From NCBI GenBank assembly GCA_948766235.1, contig CAQCFX010000021.1, positions 1 through 14,680 on the forward strand: a stretch of DNA of 14,680 bases. Reading direction: 5' to 3'. Within the stretch, counting starts at the first letter, position 1. Each line of letters starts with the position of its first letter. Source of the DNA: an uncultured Oscillospiraceae bacterium. GTDB taxonomy: Bacteria; Bacillota; Clostridia; Oscillospirales; Oscillospiraceae. The translations under genes were made by a program, and so were the position numbers. Below, piece after piece: positions 1-7,229 of the stretch. The notes below the pieces were generated by a model. That model saw nothing but the letters and a program-made list of their open reading frames with translations. It ran no database searches and had not been told where the DNA came from.

Positions 1-140
1 TCTTGGCGATGTCACGCTGCGAAACGGCCAGGACGCTCGCTCGCTTTCCCTCCGTCTCGGCCTGGTCTTGGGCGGCTGTGCCGCCCCGCGCTCGGCCTCG
101 CTCCGGTCCAAGCTCTCTCGCTGTCCGTTTCTCCGCGCTT
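1..140 (-). repeat. Interspersed intergenic repeat, copy 1
   Basis: Read on the minus strand, positions 139 to 96 match 2559-2602 at 41 of 44 bases (my count by eye). Both copies contain AGCGCGGAGAA followed by CGGACAGCGAG and later TGGACCGGAGCGAGG. Beyond this core the copies diverge, but both end near GCAGCGTGA. The open frames seen through it in both copies translate to a shared low-complexity peptide (RSGP-S/G-SLAVRFSAL), which I take as a by-product of the repeat and not a gene. The element is cut by the left edge of the window. No transposase or clean target duplication is visible. Confidence 0.7.
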
Positions 141-174
141 CTTTGGAAAGTTCATGAAACTTTCACATTTCCAC

Positions 175-203
175 TTGACAGGAAAGCTCGCGGCCTTTAC
201 AAT
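175..203 (+). promoter_or_regulatory. SigA-type promoter of rny
   Basis: TTGACA at 175-180 is followed after 17 bp by TACAAT at 198-203, one base from consensus in the -10 box. Transcription should start near 210, giving a 5' leader of about 230 nt before the rny start at 442. Confidence 0.8.
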
Positions 204-210
204 AAGTAAG

Positions 211-441
211 GATAATTTTGAAAAGCCGCCGTGCTTTTTTGCCGTTTTGAGCGTTTACGCCGCCCTCCGGGGCGTGTCTATATAGTCTATCGAGGCGTTC
301 TTTATAGATTTGGTTGACACTCAAATAGTGCGCCCTTTTGTGGGCGGTTTTTCGGTTATCGCGGTGCGTCTTTCACGCATCGCGTCTTATTTTGCGAATA
401 ATTAGGTAAAAATCAATGAAAACAGGAGGTGTGGAACTCAA
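211..441 (+). promoter_or_regulatory. Long structured 5' leader of rny
   Basis: This stretch has no convincing ORF but several inverted repeats in series. They are 257-275 (ACGCC/GGCGT), 277-308 (TCTATA/TATAGA), 308-326 (ATTTG/CAAAT), 331-352 (CGCCC/GGGCG followed by GTTTTT) and 361-383 (GCGGTGCG/CGCATCGC, 8 pairs with one G-U, 7-nt loop). The ribosome binding site AGGAGGTG at 424-431 lies 10-12 nt before the ATG. I recognise no named riboswitch. A leader this long before an endoribonuclease gene suggests, by inference only, feedback at the mRNA level. Confidence 0.5.
331..352 (+). terminator. Terminator-like hairpin inside the rny leader
   Basis: CGCCC (331-335) and GGGCG (342-346) form a five-pair all-GC stem with a 6-nt loop, followed by GTTTTT (347-352). 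It lies downstream of the predicted promoter and upstream of rny, so if it works it would attenuate rny. The stem is short, so only partial termination is expected. Confidence 0.4.
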
Positions 442-1995
<1,554 letters not shown>

Positions 1996-2003
1996 ATGAA
2001 CTA

Positions 2004-2034
2004 CGCCGCCGTGGAGTACCCACGGCGGCGCAGT
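2004..2034 (+). terminator. Terminator after rny
   Basis: CGCCGCCGTG (2004-2013) pairs perfectly with CACGGCGGCG (2021-2030), and one more G-C pair closes a 5-nt loop. On the plus strand it is followed by CAGTTTT. It sits between two convergent genes, so it could also stop transcripts of the minus-strand gene, although the T-run on that side is poor. Confidence 0.7.
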
Positions 2035-2058
2035 TTTACGAGCAGGGAACGGACAGGG

Positions 2059-2475
2059 TCAAAACGCATACCTTGTCCCTTGCGAAAACAGCAACCCATC
2101 GGTCAGTTCCACGCGCAGGATGACGGTGTTTTCATCCTCTAAATCGGTGTGCCCGTTGTCAATCCACGCAGCGAAAGCCGTTTTCAGCGTTTCAGCAATC
2201 CCCTGGTTTTCCTTTTTGCCCCAATAGCCTAAATCGGCGCCTGTCCCGTGGGCTGTTAACCACTCGCCGGCGATTGCAACAGTGGGGTTGTTTTTGATGT
2301 GCCGCATCTTATTGGAACGTGCGTGTGTGATGATATAAAATGCGCCGCTTTCGTAATAGGCGTTTACGTTCCGCACATAGGGCACCCCGTTTTCTACCGT
2401 AGCCAACGCAATGATGCTGTCTTTTCCAAACCGCTCAGTCATTATTTTTTCAACGTTTGGCTCTATTTTTATCAC
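2059..2475 (-). CDS. Pyridoxamine 5'-phosphate oxidase family (FMN-binding split barrel) protein
   Basis: A 138-residue protein with the single-domain split-barrel pattern: IIALATVENGVPYVRNVNAYY (first strands), then FYIITHARSNKMRHIKNNP, a flavin-phosphate-binding type segment, then VAIAG. Proteins of this kind usually bind FMN, F420 or haem; the substrate here is unknown, and true pyridoxamine phosphate oxidase is longer. I chose the GTG at 2475 because AAGGGGGA lies about 8 nt upstream; the longer upstream frame runs through the promoter and a repeat. It has its own promoter (2512-2540) and converges on rny. Its base composition is visibly less GC-rich than its neighbours, which may mean recent acquisition or relaxed codon selection. 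Confidence 0.85.
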   Translation of the reverse strand: MIKIEPNVEKIMTERFGKDSIIALATVENGVPYVRNVNAYYESGAFYIITHARSNKMRHIKNNPTVAIAGEWLTAHGTGADLGYWGKKENQGIAETLKTAFAAWIDNGHTDLEDENTVILRVELTDGLLFSQGTRYAF

Positions 2476-2511
2476 AAAATGTCCCCCTTCCCAAATCCAG
2501 CCGTTTGATTG

Positions 2512-2540
2512 ATTATAGCACGATAAGCCGCTGCGTTCAA
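2512..2540 (-). promoter_or_regulatory. SigA-type promoter of the split-barrel gene
   Basis: On the minus strand TTGAAC (2540-2535) is followed after 17 bp by a perfect TATAAT (2517-2512). Transcription should start near 2505, leaving a leader of about 30 nt. Confidence 0.8.
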
Positions 2541-2554
2541 GCGGTACAGGGGGA

Positions 2555-2744
2555 CCATAGCGCGGAGAAGCGGACAGCGAGGGAGCCTGGACCGGAGCGA
2601 GGGGCAAAACCCAGGCGGGCAAGCCCCGAAGCGGAGTGGACGGCTTTCCGGCCCAAAGGGCCGGAAAACGGCGCGTGCAGTCGCAGGGGCTTGGACGCCG
2701 TCGCGGAGGGCGCGCAGCGTGAATACGCAAAGTGGCGTGAATAG
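2555..2744 (+). repeat. Interspersed intergenic repeat, copy 2
   Basis: This copy starts with ATAGCGCGGAG and carries the 44-bp core (2559-2602) shared with copy 1. It contains a perfect hairpin, TTTCCGGCCC/GGGCCGGAAA, with a 3-nt loop (2645-2667), and the motifs GGCAAAACCCA and AGTCGCAG that recur in copy 3. Long frames exist on both strands but have no plausible domain or ribosome binding site, so I treat it as non-coding. Confidence 0.65.
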
Positions 2745-2750
2745 AGAATT

Positions 2751-2788
2751 AATACGCCGCCGGATTTTTCCGGCGGCGTATTCTTATT
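2751..2788. terminator. Perfect 13-bp hairpin with flanking T/A runs
   Basis: AATACGCCGCCGG (2751-2763) pairs with CCGGCGGCGTATT (2770-2782) around a 6-nt loop and is followed by CTTATTTG. It can act in either direction. It bounds the repeat at 2555-2744 and insulates the downstream transporter promoter. Confidence 0.6.
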
Positions 2789-2867
2789 TGTTTTGCATAA
2801 AAATTCAATTTGATTTTGAGGAAAGCCAACACATCCCATAAAATAAAGGAAAACGCGCAAAAACTTC

Positions 2868-2896
2868 TTGCATTCTTTATGCATACACGGTATACT
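2868..2896 (+). promoter_or_regulatory. SigA-type promoter of the amino acid ABC importer operon
   Basis: TTGCAT (2868-2873), 17-bp spacer, TATACT (2891-2896). Transcription should start near 2903, only a few bases before the perfect palindrome at 2906-2929. Confidence 0.7.
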
Positions 2897-2905
2897 TCAA
2901 TTCAA

Positions 2906-2929
2906 CACCCCGCCGCCGGCGGCGGGGTG
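2906..2929 (+). promoter_or_regulatory. Perfect 24-bp GC palindrome at the start of the ABC operon transcript
   Basis: CACCCCGCCGCC is followed directly by its exact reverse complement. In RNA it would fold at or very near the 5' end of the message. No T-run follows, so it is not a terminator. A 5'-terminal stem usually protects an mRNA; an operator for a DNA-binding protein at the start site is the alternative. Confidence 0.55.
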
Positions 2930-2972
2930 CAGGCAAAAATATTCAGCAAATATTCAATGGAGATGAATGAAA

Positions 2973-3830
2973 ATGAAAGCAATGAAAAAACTGGCCGCCC
3001 TGCTGCTGGCCCTGTCTATGATCTTTGCCCTGTGCGCCTGCGGAAGCCAGGGCAGCACACCCACCCCCACCACCGCCCCCTCTGAGGCCGGCGAGCCCTC
3101 CCAGGCGCCCTCTGAGGCGCCCAGCCAGGGCGCCGAGCCCGCCGCCTTTACCACCGTGGAGGAGGGCAAGCTGCATATGTCCACCAACGCCGCCTTCCCT
3201 CCCTATGAGATGACCACCGACGACGGCGGCTTCGAGGGCATCGACGTGGAGGTGGCCGAGGCCATCGCCAAGAAGCTGGGTCTGGAGCTGGTGGTGGACG
3301 ACATGGCCTTTAACAACGCCCTGCTGGCCGTGCAGAACGGCGAGAGCGACATCGCCATGGCTGCCATCACCGTCAAGCCCGACCGTCTGGAGGTCATGGA
3401 CTTCTCCGAGACCTACGCCACCGGCATCCAGGTGGTCATCGTCAAGGAGGGCTCCCCCATCGCCACCATAGACGACCTGGCCAACGCCGACAAGATCGGC
3501 TGCCAGGCGGATACCACCGGCTATGACTACTGCTCCGGCGACTACGGTGAGGACCATGTCATCGCCTATGACACCGGCGCCCTGGCCGTCATGGACCTGA
3601 TGGCGGGCACCATCGACGCGGTGGTCATCGACAACGGCCCCGCCGAGGCCTATGTGGCCGCCAACGATGGTCTGAAGATTCTGGACACCGAGTACGCCAA
3701 CGAGGATTACGCCATCGGCTTCCAGAAGGGGAATACCGCGCTGGTGGAGGCGGTGAATGCCGCGATTGCGGAGCTGAAGGCGGACGGCACCTTCCAGGGC
3801 ATCGTAGATAAGTACATTAAGGCTGACTGA
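2973..3830 (+). CDS. Polar amino acid ABC transporter, substrate-binding lipoprotein
   Basis: A 285-residue extracytoplasmic receptor of the SBP_bac_3 family, the capture component of a polar amino acid importer. The N-terminus is a lipoprotein signal: KK, a hydrophobic run, then L-C-A-C with the lipidated Cys at residue 23. A Pro/Ser/Thr/Glu linker follows (about 25-60). The binding domain has the usual opening (KLHMSTNAAFPPYEM), the FEGIDVEVAEAIAKKLG block, and a first-lobe ITVKPDRLEVMDFS segment. I prefer the ATG at 2973 over 2967 because GGAG (2959-2962) is only 4 nt from the earlier ATG but 10 nt from this one. It leads the operon with permease and ATPase. The exact amino acid cannot be read from the sequence. 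Confidence 0.93.
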   Translation: MKAMKKLAALLLALSMIFALCACGSQGSTPTPTTAPSEAGEPSQAPSEAPSQGAEPAAFTTVEEGKLHMSTNAAFPPYEMTTDDGGFEGIDVEVAEAIAKKLGLELVVDDMAFNNALLAVQNGESDIAMAAITVKPDRLEVMDFSETYATGIQVVIVKEGSPIATIDDLANADKIGCQADTTGYDYCSGDYGEDHVIAYDTGALAVMDLMAGTIDAVVIDNGPAEAYVAANDGLKILDTEYANEDYAIGFQKGNTALVEAVNAAIAELKADGTFQGIVDKYIKAD

Positions 3831-3857
3831 TTCGCCAACCAAACGGAAATGCTCCAA

Positions 3858-3887
3858 GCAGGGGCGGCTCTGACGGGCCGCCCCTGC
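3858..3887 (+). promoter_or_regulatory. Intercistronic hairpin between binding protein and permease
   Basis: GCAGGGGCGGC (3858-3868) pairs perfectly with GCCGCCCCTGC (3877-3887), 8-nt loop, with no T-run after it. Such hairpins protect the 3' end of the upstream cistron and help binding proteins outnumber their permeases. That role is inferred here from position. Confidence 0.6.
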
Positions 3888-3916
3888 CTTACAACACTTG
3901 AGAGGGGAATACCTCA

Positions 3917-4675
3917 ATGCTCCAACCGCTTATCGACTGGCTGTACGGCCTTCCCTTTGTCCAATGGCTTATTGAACTGGCCCCCCGGTTTTACCGGGCC
4001 TTTATAGAGGCCGACCGCTGGAAGCTCTACCTCCAGGGGCTGGTAGTCACCTTCGAAATCACCATTGCGGCCATCGCCATGGGCCTGGTGCTGGGCCTGT
4101 TTGTGGCCATGGTGCGCACCGCCCACGACCAGCAGCGCCCCGGCCGCCGCAACCCCCTGCTGGGCCTGGTCAACGCCGTCTGCAAGGTGTACACCACCGT
4201 CATCCGGGGCACCCCCATGATGGTGCAGATTTTGATCTGGGCCTTCGTCATCTTCAAGGGCGAGCGGAACAAGGTGATGGTGGGCATGGTCGGCATGGGC
4301 GTCAACGCGGGGGCCTATATCTCGGAAATCATCCGGGGCGGCCTGATGAGCGTGGACCCCGGCCAGAGCGAGGCGGGCCGCTCCCTGGGCCTGGGCTATG
4401 TGGACACCATGCGCTTTATCATCATCCCCCAGGCGTTCAAAAACATCCTGCCCTCCATGGGCAACGAGCTGGTCACCTTGTTCAAGGACACCTCCCTGGT
4501 GAACGCCATCGGCGCGGCGGAGATGACCTACTATGCCAACCGGATCGGCGGCAAGACCTACGACTATATGCCGCCCCTCATCGGCATCGCCTGCATTTAC
4601 TTAGTGTTTGTCATCATTCTCACCTGGCTCCAGGGCAGGTTGGAAAGGAGGCTGCGGCAAAGTGATCGACGTTAA
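3917..4675 (+). CDS. Polar amino acid ABC transporter, permease
   Basis: A 252-residue inner-membrane permease of the HisM/GlnP type, forming the channel of the importer. It shows about five hydrophobic segments. The cytoplasmic EAA loop runs from E152 (EAGRSLGLGYVDTMRFIII...P), the contact site for the ATPase. Other family features are IRGTPMMVQ and GAYISEIIRGG. The ATG at 3917 is preceded by GAGAGGGG. The N-terminal 40 residues contain an extra amphipathic stretch before the first transport helix. It lies 86 nt after the binding-protein gene and overlaps the ATPase gene by 14 nt. As only one permease gene is present, it probably works as a homodimer. Confidence 0.94.
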   Translation: MLQPLIDWLYGLPFVQWLIELAPRFYRAFIEADRWKLYLQGLVVTFEITIAAIAMGLVLGLFVAMVRTAHDQQRPGRRNPLLGLVNAVCKVYTTVIRGTPMMVQILIWAFVIFKGERNKVMVGMVGMGVNAGAYISEIIRGGLMSVDPGQSEAGRSLGLGYVDTMRFIIIPQAFKNILPSMGNELVTLFKDTSLVNAIGAAEMTYYANRIGGKTYDYMPPLIGIACIYLVFVIILTWLQGRLERRLRQSDRR

Positions 4676-5384
4676 ACATCTTTCCAAGTCCTTTGAGGAT
4701 AACCTGGTGCTGGACGATATCTCCGAGCACATCCACCCCGGGGAGAAGGTGGTGGTGATAGGGCCGTCCGGCTCGGGCAAGTCCACCTTCCTGCGCTGCC
4801 TCAACCTGCTGGAGACCCCCACCGCCGGGACGATTACCTTTCAGGGGCAGGAGATTACCGACCCCAAGGCGGACATCAACGCCATCCGCCGGCAGATGGG
4901 CATGGTATTTCAGCACTTCAACCTGTTTCCCAACATGACCATTCGGAAAAATATCACCCTGGCCCCGGTGCGTACCGGCCTGATGAAGCAGGACGAGGCG
5001 GACGAGGAGGCCATGGCCCTGCTGCGCCGGGTGGGGCTGGAGGAGAAGGCGGACGCCTATCCCGCCCAGCTGTCCGGCGGGCAGAAGCAGCGCATTGCCA
5101 TTGTCCGCGCCCTTGCCATGAAGCCCAAGGTGCTGCTGTTTGACGAGCCCACCTCCGCCCTGGACCCCGAGATGGTGGGCGAGGTGCTGGAGGTGATGAA
5201 GGAACTGGCCCGGGAGGGCATGACCATGGTGGTGGTGACCCACGAGATGGGCTTTGCCCGGGAGGTGGGCACCCGGGTGCTGTTCATGGACGGGGGCAAA
5301 ATCCTGGAGCAGGACGAACCCCACGCCTTTTTCGCCCACCCCAGAGAGCAGCGCACCATTGATTTTTTGTCGAAAGTACTCTGA
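4662..5384 (+). CDS. Polar amino acid ABC transporter, ATP-binding protein
   Basis: A 240-residue cytoplasmic ATPase (GlnQ/HisP type) that drives the importer. All catalytic motifs are intact: Walker A GPSGSGKST (34-42), Q-loop region FQHFNLFPNMT, signature LSGGQKQR (137-144), Walker B VLLFDEP (157-163) with D-loop SALDPE, and H-loop histidine H194. I chose the GTG at 4662, 10 nt after AAAGGAGG (4644-4651), because the protein then starts MIDVKHLSKSF as family members do; an upstream in-frame start at 4608 would add a stretch that only shadows the permease C-terminus. The 14-nt overlap with the permease suggests translational coupling. Confidence 0.95.
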   Translation: MIDVKHLSKSFEDNLVLDDISEHIHPGEKVVVIGPSGSGKSTFLRCLNLLETPTAGTITFQGQEITDPKADINAIRRQMGMVFQHFNLFPNMTIRKNITLAPVRTGLMKQDEADEEAMALLRRVGLEEKADAYPAQLSGGQKQRIAIVRALAMKPKVLLFDEPTSALDPEMVGEVLEVMKELAREGMTMVVVTHEMGFAREVGTRVLFMDGGKILEQDEPHAFFAHPREQRTIDFLSKVL

Positions 5385-5386
5385 AC

Positions 5387-5515
5387 GCATCCACGCCTCA
5401 CCTGTTCGCGACGCGCGGCTTCACTGCGACTCAGGCAAAACCCAGTCCCGCGCTGCGGGCCTTGGGCTTTTGCCTTCGCTTCGTTCCATCCGCGCTGCTC
5501 ATAACGGTTCGGACG
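5387..5515 (-). repeat. Interspersed intergenic repeat, copy 3 (diverged)
   Basis: Read on the minus strand this has the same order of motifs as copy 2: AGCGCGGA, a GCGAAGGCAAAA block, CCCA, AGTCGCAG, then CGTCGCG. It includes a long imperfect hairpin at 5433-5475: AGGCAAAA/TTTTGCCT, CCCA/TGGG with one bulged C, and CCCGC/GCGGG. It is far more diverged from copies 1 and 2 than they are from each other. It lies between the ATPase stop codon and the operon terminator, and I see no gene in it. Confidence 0.45.
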
Positions 5516-5524
5516 CTATGATGC

Positions 5525-5556
5525 AAAACCGCCCGGGTATCCCGGGCGGTTTTCGT
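5525..5556 (+). terminator. Terminator of the ABC importer operon
   Basis: AAAACCGCCCGGG (5525-5537) and CCCGGGCGGTTTT (5541-5553) form a perfect 13-pair stem with a 3-nt loop. The arms end in A and T runs, so it can work in both directions. Confidence 0.85.
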
Positions 5557-5569
5557 GCAAAATCCCATC

Positions 5570-5598
5570 TTGTAATTTCTCCCCTGCTTTGGTATCAT
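5570..5598 (+). promoter_or_regulatory. SigA-type promoter of the uraA leader
   Basis: TTGTAA (5570-5575), 17-bp spacer, TATCAT (5593-5598). Transcription should start near 5605, only a few nt before the ribosome binding site of the leader peptide. Confidence 0.7.
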
Positions 5599-5626
5599 AG
5601 ACCGAACGCAAAAGGAGGGGAACGAT

Positions 5627-5704
5627 ATGCACAAGCTCACGCCGCTGTTTTTGAAAGCGCCCGGCCTGGGGGCGTATCGTTTCTATTTCCATTTCCATTG
5701 GTAA
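5627..5704 (+). CDS. Predicted 25-residue leader peptide of uraA
   Basis: ATG at 5627 lies 8 nt after a strong AAAGGAGGGG (5611-5620), and TAA is at 5702-5704. The peptide begins MHKLTPLFLKAPG and ends AYRFYFHFHW. The last nine codons (5675-5701) are U-rich: 14 of 27 bases are T. They use CGT, TAT and CAT, which contrasts with the G/C-ending codons preferred elsewhere. A hairpin, CGCCC/GGGCG (5658-5662 with 5670-5674), lies just upstream of this run. The stop codon touches the first base of the following terminator stem, so a ribosome finishing the peptide would cover its 5' arm. I infer a regulatory leader peptide; the aromatic residues probably result from the U-rich RNA and not from a need for those amino acids. 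Confidence 0.7.
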   Translation: MHKLTPLFLKAPGLGAYRFYFHFHW

Positions 5705-5740
5705 GGCAGTCACCATTGTTTGGTGATTGCCTCTTTTTTT
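5704..5740 (+). terminator. Intrinsic terminator (attenuator) upstream of uraA
   Basis: GGCAGTCACCA (5705-5715) pairs with TGGTGATTGCC (5721-5731), with one G-U pair and an outer A-T, around a 5-nt loop. CTTTTTTT follows (5733-5740). It lies between the uraA promoter and uraA. I find no upstream sequence complementary to its 5' arm that could form a competing antiterminator, and no PyrR-type binding loop. Confidence 0.85.
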
Positions 5741-5786
5741 GCGCGGGGACATATTGCAATACCAGTGAAAAGGAGAGAGTAGAGTT

Positions 5787-7145
5787 ATGAACAACCAAGA
5801 ACCCGTCCGTGACGCCCGTACCCTGGGTGTGCCCAAAATGCTGATTCTGGGCCTGCAGCATATGTTTGCCATGTTTGGCGCCACCATCCTGGTGCCCATC
5901 ATCGTCAGCGGCGCCTACGGCCTGCCCCTGTCCGTCCAGACCACCCTGTTTTTCGCCGGCATCGGCACGCTGTTCTTCCACCTGTGCTCCAAGTTCAAGG
6001 TGCCCGCCTTCCTGGGATCCTCCTTTGCCTTCCTGGGCGGCTTCGAGGCCGTGTCCAAGCTGGAGTCCGGCCGGTTCGCCGGTATGGCGGCGGCGGAAAA
6101 GCTGCAATACGCCTGCGGCGGCATTGTGGTGGCCGGCCTGCTGTACCTTGTCCTGGCCCTGCTGGTGAAGGTGGTGGGCGTGCGCAAGGTGATGCGCTTC
6201 CTGCCCCCCGTGGTCACCGGGCCCATCATCATCTGCATCGGCCTGAACCTGGCCCCCTCCGCCGTGAGCAACGCCTCCGCCTGCTGGCCCCTGGCCCTCA
6301 TCGCCCTGGCGGTGATTGTGGTGTTCAACATCTGGGGCAAGGGGATGTTCAAAATCATTCCCATTCTGCTGGGTGTGGTCGTCTCCTACGTGGCCGCCAT
6401 TATCATGAACGCTTGCGGCGTGACCAACGCGGACGGCTCCGCCATCCTGAACTTCGCCGGCGCGGCCCAGGCCAGCATCGTGGGCCTGCCCCCCTTCCAG
6501 ATTGCCAAGTTTGATATCTCCGCCATCCTGGTCATGGCCCCCATCGCCATTGCCGCCATGATGGAGCACATCGGCGATATGTCCGCCATCTCCGCCACCG
6601 TGGGCGAGAACTTCATTGAGGACCCCGGCCTGCACCGCACCCTGATTGGCGACGGCATCGCCACCTCCCTGTCCGCCATGTTCGGCGGCCCCGCCAACAC
6701 CACCTACGGCGAAAACACCGGCGTGCTGGTGCTCTCCAGGGTGTATGACCCCAACGTCATCCGGCTGGCCGCCATCTACGCCGTGGTGCTGGGCTTCATC
6801 CCCAAGATGAGCGAGCTCATCGGCTCCATGCCCACCGCCATCGTGGGCGGCATCAGCTTCATGCTCTACGGCATGATTTCCGCCATCGGCGTGCGCAACG
6901 TGGTGGAGAACCGGGTGGACTTCACCAACTCCCGCAACCTTATCATCGCCGCGGTTATCCTGGTGTGCGGCCTGGGCTTCTCCGGCGGGCTCACCTTCCA
7001 GGTGGGCGGCACCGCCATCACCCTCACCTCTCTGGCCATCGCCGCCATCGCGGGCATTGCGCTCAACGCCATCCTGCCCGGCAAGGATTACGAGTTCGGC
7101 TCCGACGTGACCGACGGCCGCTCCGGCGACTTCGGCAGATACTAA
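5787..7145 (+). CDS. uraA: Uracil permease (NCS2 family uracil:proton symporter)
   Basis: A 452-residue polytopic inner-membrane protein that imports uracil with protons for pyrimidine salvage. Family motifs present: QHMFAMFGATILVP near the N-terminus, EHIGDM with E260, and GGPANTTYGENTGV with E309. E260 and E309 are 49 residues apart, the same spacing as the substrate-binding pair E241/E290 of the E. coli protein, which supports true uracil transport over a distant NCS2 role. The ATG at 5787 follows AGGAG (5771-5775). The gene is alone in its transcript and ends in a 14-bp terminator. Regulation appears to be by the leader peptide and terminator immediately upstream. No truncation or missing motif is seen. 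Confidence 0.95.
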   Translation: MNNQEPVRDARTLGVPKMLILGLQHMFAMFGATILVPIIVSGAYGLPLSVQTTLFFAGIGTLFFHLCSKFKVPAFLGSSFAFLGGFEAVSKLESGRFAGMAAAEKLQYACGGIVVAGLLYLVLALLVKVVGVRKVMRFLPPVVTGPIIICIGLNLAPSAVSNASACWPLALIALAVIVVFNIWGKGMFKIIPILLGVVVSYVAAIIMNACGVTNADGSAILNFAGAAQASIVGLPPFQIAKFDISAILVMAPIAIAAMMEHIGDMSAISATVGENFIEDPGLHRTLIGDGIATSLSAMFGGPANTTYGENTGVLVLSRVYDPNVIRLAAIYAVVLGFIPKMSELIGSMPTAIVGGISFMLYGMISAIGVRNVVENRVDFTNSRNLIIAAVILVCGLGFSGGLTFQVGGTAITLTSLAIAAIAGIALNAILPGKDYEFGSDVTDGRSGDFGRY

Positions 7146-7172
7146 GCGCGGCAGCGCCGGTACATACAGTGA

Positions 7173-7215
7173 AGGCCCGGGTCCCCCCTATGGGGACCCG
7201 GGCCTGGTGCTTTTT
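7173..7215 (+). terminator. Terminator of uraA
   Basis: AGGCCCGGGTCCCC (7173-7186) pairs perfectly with GGGGACCCGGGCCT (7192-7205), 5-nt loop, then GGTGCTTTTT. It lies between convergent genes and may also end the minus-strand hydrolase transcript. The 12-mer AGCGCGGCAGCG just upstream (7145-7156) recurs after glpK at 14641-14652. Confidence 0.88.
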
Positions 7216-7229
7216 AACCCGCCGGGCCG

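Noticed and set aside
3..209. Plus-strand open frame at the left edge
   Set aside because: It lies in the interspersed repeat and runs through the rny promoter; its peptide resembles that of another repeat copy (around 2559-2602 read on the minus strand), so the similarity reflects repeated DNA.
314..342. TTGACA at 314-319 as a second rny promoter
   Set aside because: The sequence 17 bp downstream (TTTGTG) is not a credible -10 box, and the motif lies inside a predicted hairpin.
2537..2884. Minus-strand 115-codon frame across the repeat and terminator
   Set aside because: It spans a perfect 13-bp terminator hairpin and the repeat, has no ribosome binding site and no recognisable domain.
2903..2972. 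T-box or other amino-acid-sensing leader for the ABC importer
   Set aside because: The leader is only about 70 nt, with one palindrome, no terminator and no T-box sequence.
5605..5740. PyrR-binding element in the uraA leader
   Set aside because: No match by eye to the conserved PyrR binding-loop sequence and no antiterminator/anti-antiterminator set was found; a covariance search would be decisive.
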